Shown piece by piece: positions 35,055 through 46,175 of a stretch of 64,000 nucleotides of DNA. The number at the start of each line of letters is the position of its first letter. The stretch's first letter is position 1. Position numbers and translations under genes: made by a program. The notes under the pieces were generated by a model, which was given only the letters and a program-made list of their open reading frames with translations, was not told the DNA's origin and did no database searches. Source of the DNA: Jannaschia sp. W003 (GTDB lineage Bacteria > Pseudomonadota > Alphaproteobacteria > Rhodobacterales > Rhodobacteraceae). Location: assembly GCF_025144335.1 (NCBI RefSeq), contig NZ_CP083539.1, positions 249,501 through 313,500 on the forward strand, written 5' to 3'.

Positions 35055-38006
35055 ATGACCGGACAGAATCCCAACGACGCGTTCCGCTCCACCTCCTTCA
35101 TGCAGGGGCACAACGCGGCCTACCTGGAGCAGCTCTACGCGCGCTACAGTGCAGACCCCGGCGCGGTGGACGAGGCCTGGGCCGCGTTCTTCCGCTCCAT
35201 GGACGGCGAGTCGTCGGGCGCCACCGGCCCCTCCTGGGCCCGCGCCGACTGGCCGCCGCAGCCCTCCGACGACCTCACGGCGGCGCTGACCGGCGAGTGG
35301 CCCGAGGCCCCCGCCAAGGAGACGAAGGCCGCCGGAGACAAGATCCGGGCCAAGGCCGCCGAGCAGGGCGCGTCCATCACCGACGAGCAGGTGCGCCGCG
35401 CCGTGCTCGACTCGATCCGCGCGCTGATGCTGATCCGCGCCTACCGCATCCGCGGCCACCTCGCCGCCGACCTCGACCCCCTGGGCATGCGCGCCGAGGT
35501 GCCCCATCCCGAGCTCGACCCCCGCTCCTACGGCTTCGAGGAGGCCGACATGGAGCGGCCGATCTTCATCGACCAGGTGCTGGGTCTGGAGGTCGCGACG
35601 CTCCGCCAGATCGTGTCGATCCTGCGCCGCACCTACTGCGGCACCTTCGCGCTGCAGTACATGCACATCTCCGACCCAGAGCAGTCCGCCTGGCTCAAGG
35701 AGCGGATCGAGGGCCTGGGCAAGGAGATCGAGTTCACCCAGGCGGGGCGCAAGGCGATCCTCAACAAGCTGGTCGAGGCCGAGGGCTTCGAGAAGTACCT
35801 GCACGTCAAGTACATGGGCACCAAGCGCTTCGGCCTCGACGGCGGCGAGGCCCTGATCCCGGCGATGGAGCAGATCATCAAGCGCGGCGGCCAGCTCGGT
35901 CTGCGCGACATCGTGATCGGCATGCCCCACCGCGGACGCCTCTCGGTGCTCGCCAACGTGATGGGCAAGCCCTACCGCGCCATCTTCAACGAGTTCCAAG
36001 GCGGCAGCTTCAAGCCCGAGGAGGTCGACGGGTCGGGCGACGTGAAGTACCACCTCGGCGCCTCCAGCGACCGGGAGTTCGATGGCAACGTCGTGCACCT
36101 GTCGCTGACCGCGAACCCCAGCCACCTCGAGGCCGTGAACCCCGTGGTGCTCGGCAAGGTGCGCGCCAAGCAGGACCAGCTCGGCGACACCGAGCGCCGC
36201 AAGGTGACGGGCGTGCTCCTCCACGGGGATGCCGCCTTCGCGGGTCAGGGCGTGGTGGCCGAGTGCTTCGCGCTCTCGGGCGTGCGCGGCCACCGCACCG
36301 GCGGCACCATCCACCTCGTGGTGAACAACCAGATCGGCTTCACCACCGCGCCGCACTTCTCGCGCTCCAGCCCCTACCCTACCGACAACGCGCTGGTGGT
36401 CGAGGCGCCCATCTTCCACGTCAACGGCGACGACCCCGAAGCCGTGGTCCACGCCGCCCGCGTGGCGATCGAGTTCCGGCAGAAGTTCGGCAAGGACGTC
36501 GTGGTCGACATCTTCTGCTACCGCCGCTTCGGTCACAACGAGGGCGACGAGCCCATGTTCACCAACCCCCTGATGTACAAGCGCATCAAGGGCCACAAGA
36601 CGACGCTCTCGCTCTACTCCGAGCGCCTCGCGCGCGACGGGCTGATCCCCGAGGGCGAGGTCGAGGCGATGCAGGCCGCCTTCCAGAAGCGGCTGGCGGA
36701 CGAGTTCGAGGCCGGCCGCGACTACCGCCCCAACAAGGCCGACTGGCTCGACGGGCGCTGGAAGCACATCGACCGGCGCGACGAGTCCGAATACGTGCGC
36801 GGCGAGACCGGCATCTCCGAGGCGACCTTCCGCGAGGTGGGCGAGGCGATCACCCGCGTTCCCGAGGGCTTCCCGCTCCACAAGACCGTGGGCCGCCTGA
36901 TGGAGAGCCGCCGCGCCATGTTCGAGGGCGGCGAGGGCTTCGACTGGGCCACCGGCGAGGCGCTGGCCTTCGGCTCGCTCCTGACCGAGGGCTACAAGGT
37001 GCGCCTGTCGGGGCAGGACTCGACGCGGGGCACCTTCTCGCAGCGGCACTCGGGCCTGATCGACCAGACCTCCGAGGAGCGGCACTATCCGCTCAACCAC
37101 ATCCGCGAGGGGCAGGCCCCGTTCGAGGTGATCGACTCGGCGCTGTCGGAGTACGCGGTGCTCGGCTTCGAGTACGGCTATTCGCTGGCCGAGCCCAACG
37201 CCCTGACCATGTGGGAGGCGCAGTTCGGCGACTTCGCCAACGGCGCCCAGATCATGTTCGACCAGTTCATCTCGTCCGGCGAGTCGAAGTGGCTGCGCAT
37301 GTCCGGCCTCGTGTGCCTCCTGCCCCACGGCTACGAGGGCCAGGGCCCCGAGCACTCCTCGGCGCGGCTGGAGCGGTTCCTGCAGATGTGCGGCGGCGAC
37401 AACTGGATCGTGGCCAACTGCACCACGCCGGCCAACTACTTCCACATCCTGCGCCGCCAGCTCCACCGCACCTTCCGCAAGCCGCTGGTGCTGATGACGC
37501 CCAAGTCGCTCTTGCGCCACAAGATGGCCGTCAGCCGCGCCGAGGAGTTCCAGTCCGGCTCCACATTCCACCGGGTGCTGTGGGACGACGCCCAGCACGG
37601 CAACTCCGAGCTGCAGCTGAAGCCGGACGCCGAGATCCGCCGCGTGGTGCTGTGCTCGGGCAAGGTCTACTACGACCTGCTGGAAGCGCGGGATGCCGCC
37701 GGGGCGGACGACGTGTACCTCCTGCGCCTCGAGCAGTTCTACCCGTTCCCGGCGCTGGCGATGGTCAAGGAGCTGGAGCGCTTCAAGGACGCCGAGATGG
37801 TCTGGTGCCAGGAAGAGCCCAAGAACCAGGGCGGCTGGACCTTCGTGGAGCCGAACCTCGAATGGGTGCTGACCCGCATCGGCGCCGCCCACACGCGGCC
37901 CCGCTACGTGGGCCGCACCGCATCCGCCTCGCCGGCCACGGGCCTCGCGTCGCAGCACAAGGCACAACAAGAGGCGCTCGTCACCGAAGCGCTGAGCATG
38001 GAGTGA
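35055..38006 (+). CDS. sucA: 2-Oxoglutarate dehydrogenase E1 component
   Basis: A 983-residue thiamine-diphosphate enzyme that decarboxylates 2-oxoglutarate and transfers the succinyl group to the lipoyl arm of SucB. The N-terminal segment ([16 protein letters not shown]) binds E2. [13 protein letters not shown] lies near residue 290 and the ThDP/Mg site [13 protein letters not shown] near residue 390. AGGAGG at 35042-35047 precedes the ATG. It is directly followed by sucB; lpdA (E3) is 3.7 kb further. Confidence 0.97.
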   Translation: MTGQNPNDAFRSTSFMQGHNAAYLEQLYARYSADPGAVDEAWAAFFRSMDGESSGATGPSWARADWPPQPSDDLTAALTGEWPEAPAKETKAAGDKIRAKAAEQGASITDEQVRRAVLDSIRALMLIRAYRIRGHLAADLDPLGMRAEVPHPELDPRSYGFEEADMERPIFIDQVLGLEVATLRQIVSILRRTYCGTFALQYMHISDPEQSAWLKERIEGLGKEIEFTQAGRKAILNKLVEAEGFEKYLHVKYMGTKRFGLDGGEALIPAMEQIIKRGGQLGLRDIVIGMPHRGRLSVLANVMGKPYRAIFNEFQGGSFKPEEVDGSGDVKYHLGASSDREFDGNVVHLSLTANPSHLEAVNPVVLGKVRAKQDQLGDTERRKVTGVLLHGDAAFAGQGVVAECFALSGVRGHRTGGTIHLVVNNQIGFTTAPHFSRSSPYPTDNALVVEAPIFHVNGDDPEAVVHAARVAIEFRQKFGKDVVVDIFCYRRFGHNEGDEPMFTNPLMYKRIKGHKTTLSLYSERLARDGLIPEGEVEAMQAAFQKRLADEFEAGRDYRPNKADWLDGRWKHIDRRDESEYVRGETGISEATFREVGEAITRVPEGFPLHKTVGRLMESRRAMFEGGEGFDWATGEALAFGSLLTEGYKVRLSGQDSTRGTFSQRHSGLIDQTSEERHYPLNHIREGQAPFEVIDSALSEYAVLGFEYGYSLAEPNALTMWEAQFGDFANGAQIMFDQFISSGESKWLRMSGLVCLLPHGYEGQGPEHSSARLERFLQMCGGDNWIVANCTTPANYFHILRRQLHRTFRKPLVLMTPKSLLRHKMAVSRAEEFQSGSTFHRVLWDDAQHGNSELQLKPDAEIRRVVLCSGKVYYDLLEARDAAGADDVYLLRLEQFYPFPALAMVKELERFKDAEMVWCQEEPKNQGGWTFVEPNLEWVLTRIGAAHTRPRYVGRTASASPATGLASQHKAQQEALVTEALSME

Positions 38007-38010
38007 TCGA

Positions 38011-39579
<1,569 letters not shown>

Positions 39580-39648
39580 CAGACAAGTGGGACTGATTGC
39601 GGTAGAAAGTAGTTGGCTGAGTTAAGGAATGAACCCTTTACCTAGTTC

Positions 39649-40176
39649 ATGCCAAGGACTTTCTCCGCAGTCGGGATCGGGGCGTTCAGCTTTTACGTAG
39701 CTTTCCAAGGACTCGAAGTCGTTGCCGTCGTAACCGGGAATGATTTAGATGCGCAGAAAGTGGCGCGGCTCTTTACCAATAGTGATGAAGCCTCGCTTTT
39801 GCTGTTGCCGTGGATATTCTTTGCATACGTTCTTGGAGATCTCCTCCTCGATGGCGGCTGGTCCCTCATCGATTACGATATGCGCGTTGAGGGCAAACTA
39901 TTCAAAAGCCACAAGTCAGATAGTGGAGCATTCCAGACGGCAGTTGTCTCTAGACTAGTCACTCGAATAGAAACCTTGACGTCTCTGTCTTGGTTAGTTC
40001 CCGTACTTCTAGTCGCATGGACGCTGGAAAGAGCAGTTTCGGAAAGCAGTCCCATTTACGCTTTTCCAGGAATAGTGTTTGCGATTACTACCTTCATTGG
40101 TATCCGCAGAACTGCCAGAAGGCAATTCAGGCGGCTACATATGCTTGCCGAAATGCTAGAGAGCGAAGATTCATAG
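39649..40176 (+). CDS. Orphan membrane protein in a low-GC island (175 aa)
   Basis: A 175-residue protein with about four hydrophobic stretches (AVGIGAFSFYVAFQGLEVVAVV; ASLLLLPWIFFAYVLGDLLL; SWLVPVLLVAWTLE; YAFPGIVFAITTFIG) and basic C-terminal residues. No family is recognised. The gene is visibly AT-richer (about 47% GC by hand count in one 60-base line) than the roughly 72% GC around it, and its codons often end in A or T. It was probably acquired horizontally and lies between sucB and a rhodanese gene. No RBS is evident, and the ATG is an assumption. Confidence 0.7.
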   Translation: MPRTFSAVGIGAFSFYVAFQGLEVVAVVTGNDLDAQKVARLFTNSDEASLLLLPWIFFAYVLGDLLLDGGWSLIDYDMRVEGKLFKSHKSDSGAFQTAVVSRLVTRIETLTSLSWLVPVLLVAWTLERAVSESSPIYAFPGIVFAITTFIGIRRTARRQFRRLHMLAEMLESEDS

Positions 40177-40315
40177 GCGATTGAGACTTACTCTTTTATA
40201 CGGCACCTGAGGCGGAATTTTTTGCCGATGGCGATAGCACGTGATGCCTAGCCTTACGTTGGAATAGAGCGCTACGACGCCCAGCGCGGCGTCGCCAAAC
40301 CCATTGAGGCGCGCC
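40177..40315. other. Low-GC spacer downstream of the orphan membrane gene
   Basis: About 140 bp of low-GC, ORF-poor sequence joins the orphan gene to the rhodanese gene. It contains an AT-rich run (GGAATTTTTTGCCG) that could terminate transcription. I see no direct or inverted repeats matching the left end of the island, no transposase remnant and no attachment site. Confidence 0.5.
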
Positions 40316-40699
40316 CTACTCCTCCGCCTCCTCCACTTCCCCCCCGGCCTCCTGCCACTCCTTGAACCCGCCGCCGCTCCAGACCTTCTCGTAGCCCATC
40401 TCGCCCAGCGTCTTGGCCGCCAGCGCCGCGCGGCCGCCGCTTGCGCAGTAGACGACCACCTCGCGGTCCTTGGCGAACCGCGCGTCGTGGTAGGGGCTGT
40501 CGGGGTCGGCGCGGAACTCCAGCATGCCGCGCGAGACGTTGGCCGCGCCCGGGATGCGGCCCGAGGCCGCCACCTCGGTGGGGTCGCGCACGTCCACCAC
40601 CAGCGCCCCCGCCTCGACCTTGCGCCGCAGCGCCTCGTGGTCGAGCGTCTCCACCGACGCCTTGGCCTCCGCCACGTAGTCCTTCGACGACTTCGCCAT
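40316..40699 (-). CDS. Rhodanese-like sulfurtransferase
   Basis: A 127-residue single-domain rhodanese. The catalytic Cys is in VVYCASGGRAA, preceded by VVDVRDPTEVAASGRIPGA and the family motif GAANVSRGMLEF. It transfers a sulfane sulfur to a thiol acceptor in the cytoplasm. An N-terminal helix (SKDYVAEAKASVE) and a highly acidic C-terminal tail (GGEVEEAEE) flank the domain. ATG 40699 has GGAGGAGGA in front. Its role is unknown; it is divergent from the next genes. Confidence 0.88.
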   Translation of the reverse strand: MAKSSKDYVAEAKASVETLDHEALRRKVEAGALVVDVRDPTEVAASGRIPGAANVSRGMLEFRADPDSPYHDARFAKDREVVVYCASGGRAALAAKTLGEMGYEKVWSGGGFKEWQEAGGEVEEAEE

Positions 40700-40872
40700 C
40701 GTGTCCTCCTCCGTTGGTCGCGCGCAGCCTAGCACGCCTCCGCGCCGCCGCGACCGCCCCGTGCCGGCGCCCATGTCGCATTCGGCCCTTTCCCCGCCCC
40801 CGCCTCGGCACTGGCGACCGGCGGCTCCGCCGTGCGAGGGTGCCCCCGTCCCCCACGCGCGGAGCCGCCCCC

Positions 40873-41112
40873 ATGAACCTCCTCCTCCACCTCACGCCCC
40901 CCGCCTACGACGCCTGGAAGGCCGGGTTCGACGCCGACACCGAGAAGCGCATGAACGCGGGCCTCACCCTCCTGCAGCTCTGGCGCGACGCCGACAGCGG
41001 CGGCGTCACCGCCCTCTTCGAGGTCAACGACCGCGCCAAGGCCGAGGCCTGGCTCGAAGTCGAGAACGCCACCGGCCCCGCGCTCGCGGCCCGCTTCATG
41101 CGCCGCGCATGA
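40873..41112 (+). CDS. Small hypothetical protein (79 aa)
   Basis: A 79-residue soluble protein, MNLLLHLTPPAYDAWKAGF, with LTLLQLWRDADSGGVTALFEVND and LEVENATGPALAARFMR. The beta-alpha-beta pattern and length resemble small ferredoxin-like dimeric alpha/beta barrel (ABM/cyclase-type) proteins, but no named family is assured. It overlaps the next ORF by four bases (ATGA at 41109), which supports a real gene. Confidence 0.65.
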   Translation: MNLLLHLTPPAYDAWKAGFDADTEKRMNAGLTLLQLWRDADSGGVTALFEVNDRAKAEAWLEVENATGPALAARFMRRA

Positions 41113-41288
41113 GCGAGCCCGCCCGCCGCGCCCTCGCCTTCTGGGTCCTGCGCGTGGCCGTCGCCTTCGTGCTGGCCGCCGCCATCCAGGCCTGGCGCGG
41201 GCCCGACCCGTTCCTGTGGTGGCTGGCCCTCGGGTATGCGGCGCTCTCGGCGCTCACCACCTGGATGATCCTGAGGACCCGCCGATGA
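41109..41288 (+). CDS. Small membrane protein (59 aa)
   Basis: A 59-residue protein with two hydrophobic helices (LAFWVLRVAVAFVLAAAIQAW and FLWWLALGYAALSALTTWMIL) separated by a short loop. It overlaps both neighbours by four bases (ATGA at 41109 and 41285), so it is translated in a coupled trio with the 79-aa protein and the MAPEG protein. Function unknown; possible subunit or assembly partner of the MAPEG protein. Confidence 0.65.
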   Translation: MSEPARRALAFWVLRVAVAFVLAAAIQAWRGPDPFLWWLALGYAALSALTTWMILRTRR

Positions 41289-41680
41289 CCCCCGAGCTCC
41301 TCGCCCTCGCCCTCGCCGTGCTGCTCCACGCGGCGCAGTTCGCGCTCTACGCGATCCCCGCCAACCGCGAGGTCGGCATGGGCTACACCATGTCCGCCCG
41401 CGACCGCCCGCCCTCGCGCCAGCTCTCGCAGCGCACCGAGCGCATGGGGCGCGCCTTCGACAACCACGCCGCCAGCCTCGCGCTCTTCACCGCCGCCGTG
41501 GCCGTGGTGACGCTTTCGGGCGAGGCCACGGCCTTCACCGCCGTGCTCGCCTTCGTGCATCTCGGCGCCCGCATCCTCTACGTGCCGGCCTACGCCATGG
41601 GCCTGCGCCCCGGCCGCTCGCTCCTGTGGATGGTGGGGTTCACCGCGACGCTCCTGATGGTTATCTCGGCCCTGATCTGA
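41285..41680 (+). CDS. MAPEG family membrane protein
   Basis: A 131-residue four-helix membrane protein. The pattern [56 protein letters not shown] and [21 protein letters not shown] is that of bacterial MAPEG proteins; RAxRAxxNHxE-like [11 protein letters not shown] is their core. MAPEG proteins include glutathione S-transferases and lipid-mediator enzymes, but bacterial members are largely uncharacterised. It is the third member of the coupled trio upstream of lpdA. Confidence 0.82.
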   Translation: MTPELLALALAVLLHAAQFALYAIPANREVGMGYTMSARDRPPSRQLSQRTERMGRAFDNHAASLALFTAAVAVVTLSGEATAFTAVLAFVHLGARILYVPAYAMGLRPGRSLLWMVGFTATLLMVISALI

Positions 41681-41747
41681 CCGCTTCCCACCCGCGACGA
41701 CGGAACCCGGGGGCAGCGCCCCCGGCTTCCGCAACGAAGGACACCCC

Positions 41748-43142
41748 ATGGCCCAATACGACCTCATCGTCATCGGCTCCGGCCCCGGCGGCTACGTCTG
41801 CGCGATCCGCGCGGCGCAGCTCGGGCTCAAGACCGCCTGCGTCGAGGGCCGCGAGACCCTGGGCGGCACCTGCCTGAACGTGGGCTGCATCCCCTCGAAG
41901 GCCCTGCTGCATGCCTCCCACCAGCTCCACGAGGCGCAGCACAACTTCGAGAAGATGGGCCTCATGGGCGACGCCCCCTCGGTCGATTGGGCCAAGATGC
42001 TCGGCTACAAAGACGAGGTCATCGCCGGCAACACCAAGGGCATCGAGTTCCTGTTCAAGAAGAACAAGATCGACTGGCTCAAGGGCTGGGCCTCGATCCC
42101 CGAGGCGGGAAAGGTGAAGGTGGGCGACGAGGTCCACGAGGCGAAGCACATCGTGGTCGCCTCGGGCTCCGAGAGCGCGCCCGTCCCCGGCGCCGACGTC
42201 ACCGTCGACGAGAAGACGGTGGTCACCTCCACCGGCGCGCTGGCGCTGGAGAAGATCCCCGAGACAATGACCGTGATCGGCGGCGGCGTGATCGGGCTGG
42301 AGCTGGGCTCGGTCTACGCCCGCCTCGGCACGAAGGTGACCGTGGTCGAGTACCTCGACGGCATCACCCCCGGCCAGGACGCCGAGGTCGCCAAGACCTT
42401 CCAGCGCATCCTCAAGCGCCAGGGGCTCGAGTTCGTGACCGGCGCCGCCGTGTCCAAGGTCGAGACCGGCGAGGGCGGGGCCACCACGCACTACACCCTG
42501 CGCAAGGACGACAGCGCCCACACCCTCGAATCCGAGATCGTGCTCGTGGCAACGGGCCGGCGCCCCTACACGGACGGCCTGGGGCTGGAGGCCCTGGGCG
42601 TCACGCTCACCCAGCGCGGCCAGATCGAGGTGGACGACCACTACCTCACCTCCGTGGAGGGCATCCGCGCCATCGGCGACGCCATCGCCGGCCCGATGCT
42701 GGCCCATAAGGCCGAGGACGAGGGCATGGCCGTGGCCGAGATCCTGGCCGGCCAGGCGGGCCACGTGAACTACGAGGTGATCCCGGGCGTGATCTACACC
42801 CACCCCGAGGTCGCCTCCGTGGGCCTCACCGAGGAGCTCGCCAAGGAGGAGGGCCGCGCCTACAAGGTCGGCAAGTTCGCGTTCCAGGGCAACGGCCGCG
42901 CCAAGGCCAACTTCGCGGCCGACGGCTTCGTGAAGATGATCGCCGATGCGGAGACCGACCGCATCCTCGGCTGCCACGTGATCGGCCCCATGGCGGGCGA
43001 CCTGATCCACGAGATCTGCGTGGCCATGGAATTCGGCGCCGCCGCCGAGGACGTGGCGCGGACCTGCCACGCGCACCCGACGTACTCGGAAGCGATGCGC
43101 GAGGCCGCGCTGGCCTGCGGCGACGGGGCGATCCACGCCTGA
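41748..43142 (+). CDS. lpdA: Dihydrolipoyl dehydrogenase (E3)
   Basis: A 464-residue FAD disulfide oxidoreductase that reoxidises dihydrolipoamide of the SucB arms. The redox-active Cys pair is C42/C47 in [13 protein letters not shown], the FAD motif is [10 protein letters not shown], the NAD motif [12 protein letters not shown], and the catalytic His-Glu is in [10 protein letters not shown] near the C-terminus. It serves 2-oxoglutarate dehydrogenase, the only E1/E2 pair in the window. It follows the MAPEG gene by 67 bp, which contains the GC-rich hairpin CGGGGGCAGCGCCCCCGG. Confidence 0.97.
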   Translation: MAQYDLIVIGSGPGGYVCAIRAAQLGLKTACVEGRETLGGTCLNVGCIPSKALLHASHQLHEAQHNFEKMGLMGDAPSVDWAKMLGYKDEVIAGNTKGIEFLFKKNKIDWLKGWASIPEAGKVKVGDEVHEAKHIVVASGSESAPVPGADVTVDEKTVVTSTGALALEKIPETMTVIGGGVIGLELGSVYARLGTKVTVVEYLDGITPGQDAEVAKTFQRILKRQGLEFVTGAAVSKVETGEGGATTHYTLRKDDSAHTLESEIVLVATGRRPYTDGLGLEALGVTLTQRGQIEVDDHYLTSVEGIRAIGDAIAGPMLAHKAEDEGMAVAEILAGQAGHVNYEVIPGVIYTHPEVASVGLTEELAKEEGRAYKVGKFAFQGNGRAKANFAADGFVKMIADAETDRILGCHVIGPMAGDLIHEICVAMEFGAAAEDVARTCHAHPTYSEAMREAALACGDGAIHA

Positions 43143-43157
43143 GGACTGCACCCTGAC

Positions 43158-43178
43158 GCCCCGGCCTCGCGCCGGGGC
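43158..43178 (+). terminator. Hairpin downstream of lpdA
   Basis: GCCCCGGC (43158-43165) and GCCGGGGC (43171-43178) form a perfect 8-bp stem 15 bp after the lpdA stop. It lacks a U-tract; the usual caution for high-GC terminators applies. It lies before an ORF-free gap that holds repeat copy B. Confidence 0.5.
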
Positions 43179-43271
43179 CTCCGCCCACCACGGGCGCTGG
43201 CGGCGGAAGCCTCGCCCCCCAACCCCACCACCTGCTATCGGCCGCCCTCGCGGGCGGCCGCTCCTCCCTCG

Positions 43272-43292
43272 GATCGGTCCACTGGACCGATC
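43272..43292. repeat. 21-bp palindromic intergenic repeat, copy B
   Basis: GATCGGTCCACTGGACCGATC is a near-perfect palindrome (only the central base is unpaired), matching copies A (32026) and C (44203). The trailing GCCCGCCGGCGGCGGG differs from the other copies, so only the palindrome is shared here. Confidence 0.75.
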
Positions 43293-43427
43293 CGCCCGCC
43301 GGCGGCGGGACGGTCGTCGCAACCCAGATGCCACACTTCCCCGGCGTGCCGCCGCGCCGCTCGGCGCGCTCCACGGTCCCGCCCCATTCCGATGCCATGA
43401 GGGACGGAACCCAAGCCGGATCCCTCC

Positions 43428-44111
43428 ATGCCGTTGCCGTTCCGCAAGCCCCCGCCGCCCGCCCCGAAGCCCCCGCAGCGCGCCGGGGGCCGGTCCTTCG
43501 CCGGCCTGCTCGCGGTGCTGCTCTCGGCCCACGAGGCGGGCGCGCAGGAGATCCCCGGCTTCCTGCCCCACCAGCGCGAGCCGTTCTTCGTGTTTCCCGA
43601 CGCCCTGCGCCTCTCGCTCGAGAGCCTGCCCTGGATCAGCGTCGTCGCGCTCGTGCTCGTCATCGGCAGCATCGCGGCCAGCCTCCTGCGCCGCGCCGCC
43701 GAGCGCCGCCGCGCCGAGCGCCGCGCGATCCTCGCGCCCGAGGGCGGCGAGCGGTTCATGATGCTCGACCTCCTCGTCCACGCCGTGCGCCGAGGCCGCG
43801 CGCCCGACGACCATCGCCTCGCCCGCGCCGCGCAGATCGCCCGCGAGGTGGCCGGGCTGAAGGACGCCGAGACGCGCCTCGGCGAGGCCTCCGCCCTGTG
43901 CGACCGCCCCGTCACCGCCGGCACGTTCCGCTGGATGCGCGGCGCGCTCTCGGACGCGAGCCGCCGCCGCCTGTTCGAGACCGCGCTGGCCGTGCTCTTG
44001 GAATCGGGCCCCCTGGAGGAGCGCGAGTTCGCGTTCCTCGGCTGCCTCGCCCGCGGCATCGAACTGGCCCCCGGCGAGGCCGGCGAGCTGCGCTGGCTCC
44101 TCCCGGCCTGA
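43428..44111 (+). CDS. Membrane-anchored protein with TerB-like C-terminal domain
   Basis: A 227-residue protein. The N-terminus is a Pro/Lys-rich segment (MPLPFRKPPPPAPKPPQRAGG) followed by a hydrophobic signal-like stretch, then a transmembrane helix (LPWISVVALVLVIGSIAASLL) and a basic linker. The C-terminal about 120 residues are an all-helical region with FMMLDLLVHAVRRGRAPDD and RRLFETALAVLLESGPLEEREF, which I read as TerB-like. TerB domains are linked to tellurite resistance and membrane stress, but a role cannot be assigned here. Confidence 0.6.
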   Translation: MPLPFRKPPPPAPKPPQRAGGRSFAGLLAVLLSAHEAGAQEIPGFLPHQREPFFVFPDALRLSLESLPWISVVALVLVIGSIAASLLRRAAERRRAERRAILAPEGGERFMMLDLLVHAVRRGRAPDDHRLARAAQIAREVAGLKDAETRLGEASALCDRPVTAGTFRWMRGALSDASRRRLFETALAVLLESGPLEEREFAFLGCLARGIELAPGEAGELRWLLPA

Positions 44112-44202
44112 GCTCCGTTCAGCCTCGCCACGGGCGAACGCCTCCGGCGCCTTCCGGGTCTTCGTTCCAGAAATGCCTTGGGGGGGTCCGCGGGCATCTG
44201 AA

Positions 44203-44243
44203 GATTGGTCCGGTGGACCGATCCGCCCGCGGACGGGCGAAGC
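44203..44243. repeat. 21-bp palindromic intergenic repeat, copy C
   Basis: GATTGGTCCGGTGGACCGATC (44203-44223) followed by the tail GGACGGGCGAAGCCCCGGAAG, which matches the copy A tail closely. This copy lies between the TerB-like gene and xthA. Confidence 0.75.
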
Positions 44244-44295
44244 CCCGGAAGCCCGCCGGGGGCATGGTGGCGAAGCCCCTTCCCGGCGCCCCGAC

Positions 44296-44336
44296 GTATG
44301 CACGGGGGGTGCACAGGGGGTGCACGCAGGGTGTAC
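44296..44336. repeat. 11-bp tandem repeat (copy 2, inverted)
   Basis: GTATGCAC followed by three 11-bp units, GGGGGGTGCAC, AGGGGGTGCAC and GCAGGGTGTAC. Read on the minus strand this is GTACACCCTGC-GTGCACCCCCT-GTGCACCCCCC-GTGCATAC, the same design as copy 1 at 12549 with one more unit. It lies 41 bp upstream of the xthA start. Confidence 0.7.
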
Positions 44337-44376
44337 GCCCCTTCCAGCCGATTCCCCGACCCTGCCCGGAGCCCCG

Positions 44377-45165
44377 ATGCCCCTCACCGTCGCCACCTGG
44401 AACATCAACTCGGTCCGCCTGCGCGAGGGCCTCGTCACGCGCCTCCTGCGCGAGGAGGCGCCCGACGTGCTGTGCTTGCAGGAGTGCAAGAGCCCGGTCG
44501 AGAAGATGCCCCTCGCCGCCTTCGAGGCGCTCGGCTACCGCTGGGCGGCGGCGCGCGGGCAGAAGGGCTACAACGGCGTGGCGATCCTCTCGCGCCTGCC
44601 CATGGAGGACGCCGGCAGCGCCGACCACGCGGCCCTCGGCCATGCCCGCCACGTGGCGGGGCGATTGGGCGACGGCACCGTGATCCACAACCTCTACGTG
44701 CCCGCCGGGGGCGACGTCCCGGACCGCGAGGCGAACCTCAAGTTCGACCAGAAGCTGCGCTATCTCAACGACATGCGCGACGCCTTCCACGCCGACCGGC
44801 CCCGGCGCGCGATCCTCGTGGGCGACCTCAACATCGCCCCGCGCGAGGACGACGTGTGGTCCCACAAGCAGCTCCTCCGGGTCGTCTCCCATACCCCCGT
44901 CGAAGTCGAGCACCTCGCCGAGACGCAGGACGCCGGCGGGTGGGTCGACGTCACCCGGCAGGACATCCCCGAGGGCCTCCTCTACTCGTGGTGGTCCTAC
45001 CGCGCCGCGGACTGGGATGCCGCCGACAAGGGCCGCCGCCTCGACCACGTCTGGGCCACCCCCGACATCGCCTCCGCCGCCCACTCCTCCCGCGTCCTTC
45101 GAAGCGCCCGCGGCTGGGAGAAGCCCTCCGACCACGCCCCCGTCTTCGCCACCTTCGACCTCTGA
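44377..45165 (+). CDS. xthA: Exodeoxyribonuclease III (AP endonuclease)
   Basis: A 262-residue DNA repair nuclease of the EEP superfamily. ATWNINSVRLR is the N-terminal catalytic block (Asn), LCLQECKSP holds the metal-binding Glu, GYNGVAILSR follows, NLYVPAGGDVPDREAN and VGDLNIAPREDDVW hold the Asp/Asn, and SDHAPVFA is the catalytic Asp-His pair. It cleaves abasic sites and degrades 3' ends. It is monocistronic; the ATG at 44377 is chosen for the conserved MPLTVATWNINS start. Confidence 0.94.
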   Translation: MPLTVATWNINSVRLREGLVTRLLREEAPDVLCLQECKSPVEKMPLAAFEALGYRWAAARGQKGYNGVAILSRLPMEDAGSADHAALGHARHVAGRLGDGTVIHNLYVPAGGDVPDREANLKFDQKLRYLNDMRDAFHADRPRRAILVGDLNIAPREDDVWSHKQLLRVVSHTPVEVEHLAETQDAGGWVDVTRQDIPEGLLYSWWSYRAADWDAADKGRRLDHVWATPDIASAAHSSRVLRSARGWEKPSDHAPVFATFDL

Positions 45166-45232
45166 GGCCCCGCGCTTGCGGGCACCCCCCGCCCCGCCTA
45201 AGTGAGCCACGACCCATCCCGAGGAGGCCGCC

Positions 45233-46150
45233 ATGCTCGAATTCGGACAGAAGCCCGCCGGCGCCGCGCTGTCCGCGCACGTCGTGGACGCCACCGACCG
45301 GACCTTCATGACCGAGGCCGTCGAGGCCTCGCGGACCGTGCCCGTGATCGTCGACTTCTGGGCCGCCTGGTGCGGGCCCTGCAAGGCGATGACCCCGCTC
45401 TTGGAGGGCGAGGTGGCGCGCGCCGGGGGTGCCGTGAAGCTGGTCAAGGTGGACGTCGACGCCAACCCCGCCGTGGCTCAGCAGCTCCAGGTGCAGTCGC
45501 TGCCCACGCTGCTGATCCTGTGGCAGGGCCAGCCCGTGGACACCATTCCCGGCGCGCTGGGCCAGGCGCAGGTCGCCCAGCTCGTCTCGCAGGTCGCCGC
45601 CCTGGGCGGCGGCGCGGAGGACGGCGGGCTGGCCGAGGCCGTGGCCGCCGCCGAGGAGATGCTGGCGAACGGCGAGGCCGCGGACGCCGCCGAGACCTTC
45701 GCCGCCGTGCTGGGCGAGGACCCGGAGAACGCCGCCGCCTTCGGCGGGCTGGCCCGCGCCTACCTCGCGGTCGGCGACGTGGACCGGGCCGAGGGCCTCC
45801 TGAGCACCGCGCCCGACGCCATCTTCGGGGCCCCCGAGCTGGAGGCCGCGCGCGCCCAGGTGGCGCTGGCCCGGCAGGGCCAGAACGCCGGTCCCGTGGG
45901 CGAGCTCCAGGCCCGCGTCGAGGCCGATCCCGCCGACCACCAGGCCCGCTACGACCTCGCCCTGGCGCTGCAGGCCTCGGGCGACGCCGAGGGCGCCGTG
46001 GAGCAGCTGCTGGAGCTGTTCCGCCGCGACCGCGAGTGGAACGACGGCGCCGCGCGCGCGCAGCTCTTCACGATCTTCGACGCCGCCGGCCCCAAGGACC
46101 CGCTGGCGATCCGTGGCCGCAGGCGCCTGTCTTCGATGATCTTTGCCTGA
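45233..46150 (+). CDS. Thioredoxin-TPR protein (CnoX/YbbN-like co-chaperone)
   Basis: A 305-residue two-domain protein. The thioredoxin domain has the WCGPC motif with C47/C50 in VIVDFWAAWCGPCKAM and the cis-Pro in QVQSLPTLLI. A TPR-like helical part follows from about residue 125 (GEAADAAETFAAVLGEDPENAAAFGGLARAYLAVGD). This is the CnoX/YbbN arrangement, a chaperedoxin that protects substrates from oxidation. A retained CGPC suggests redox activity, unlike the E. coli protein with SXXC. It precedes the Lon-N protein by 25 bp. Confidence 0.9.
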   Translation: MLEFGQKPAGAALSAHVVDATDRTFMTEAVEASRTVPVIVDFWAAWCGPCKAMTPLLEGEVARAGGAVKLVKVDVDANPAVAQQLQVQSLPTLLILWQGQPVDTIPGALGQAQVAQLVSQVAALGGGAEDGGLAEAVAAAEEMLANGEAADAAETFAAVLGEDPENAAAFGGLARAYLAVGDVDRAEGLLSTAPDAIFGAPELEAARAQVALARQGQNAGPVGELQARVEADPADHQARYDLALALQASGDAEGAVEQLLELFRRDREWNDGAARAQLFTIFDAAGPKDPLAIRGRRRLSSMIFA

Positions 46151-46175
46151 GCGCCCCGCGCACTAGGTGAGGGCC

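Noticed and set aside
40240..40270. Possible integron attC or insertion scar near CTTACGTTGGAAT at the right end of the low-GC island
   Set aside because: The core does not match the GTTRRRY attC consensus and no partner RYYYAAC box or dyad is visible, so I do not claim a recombination site.
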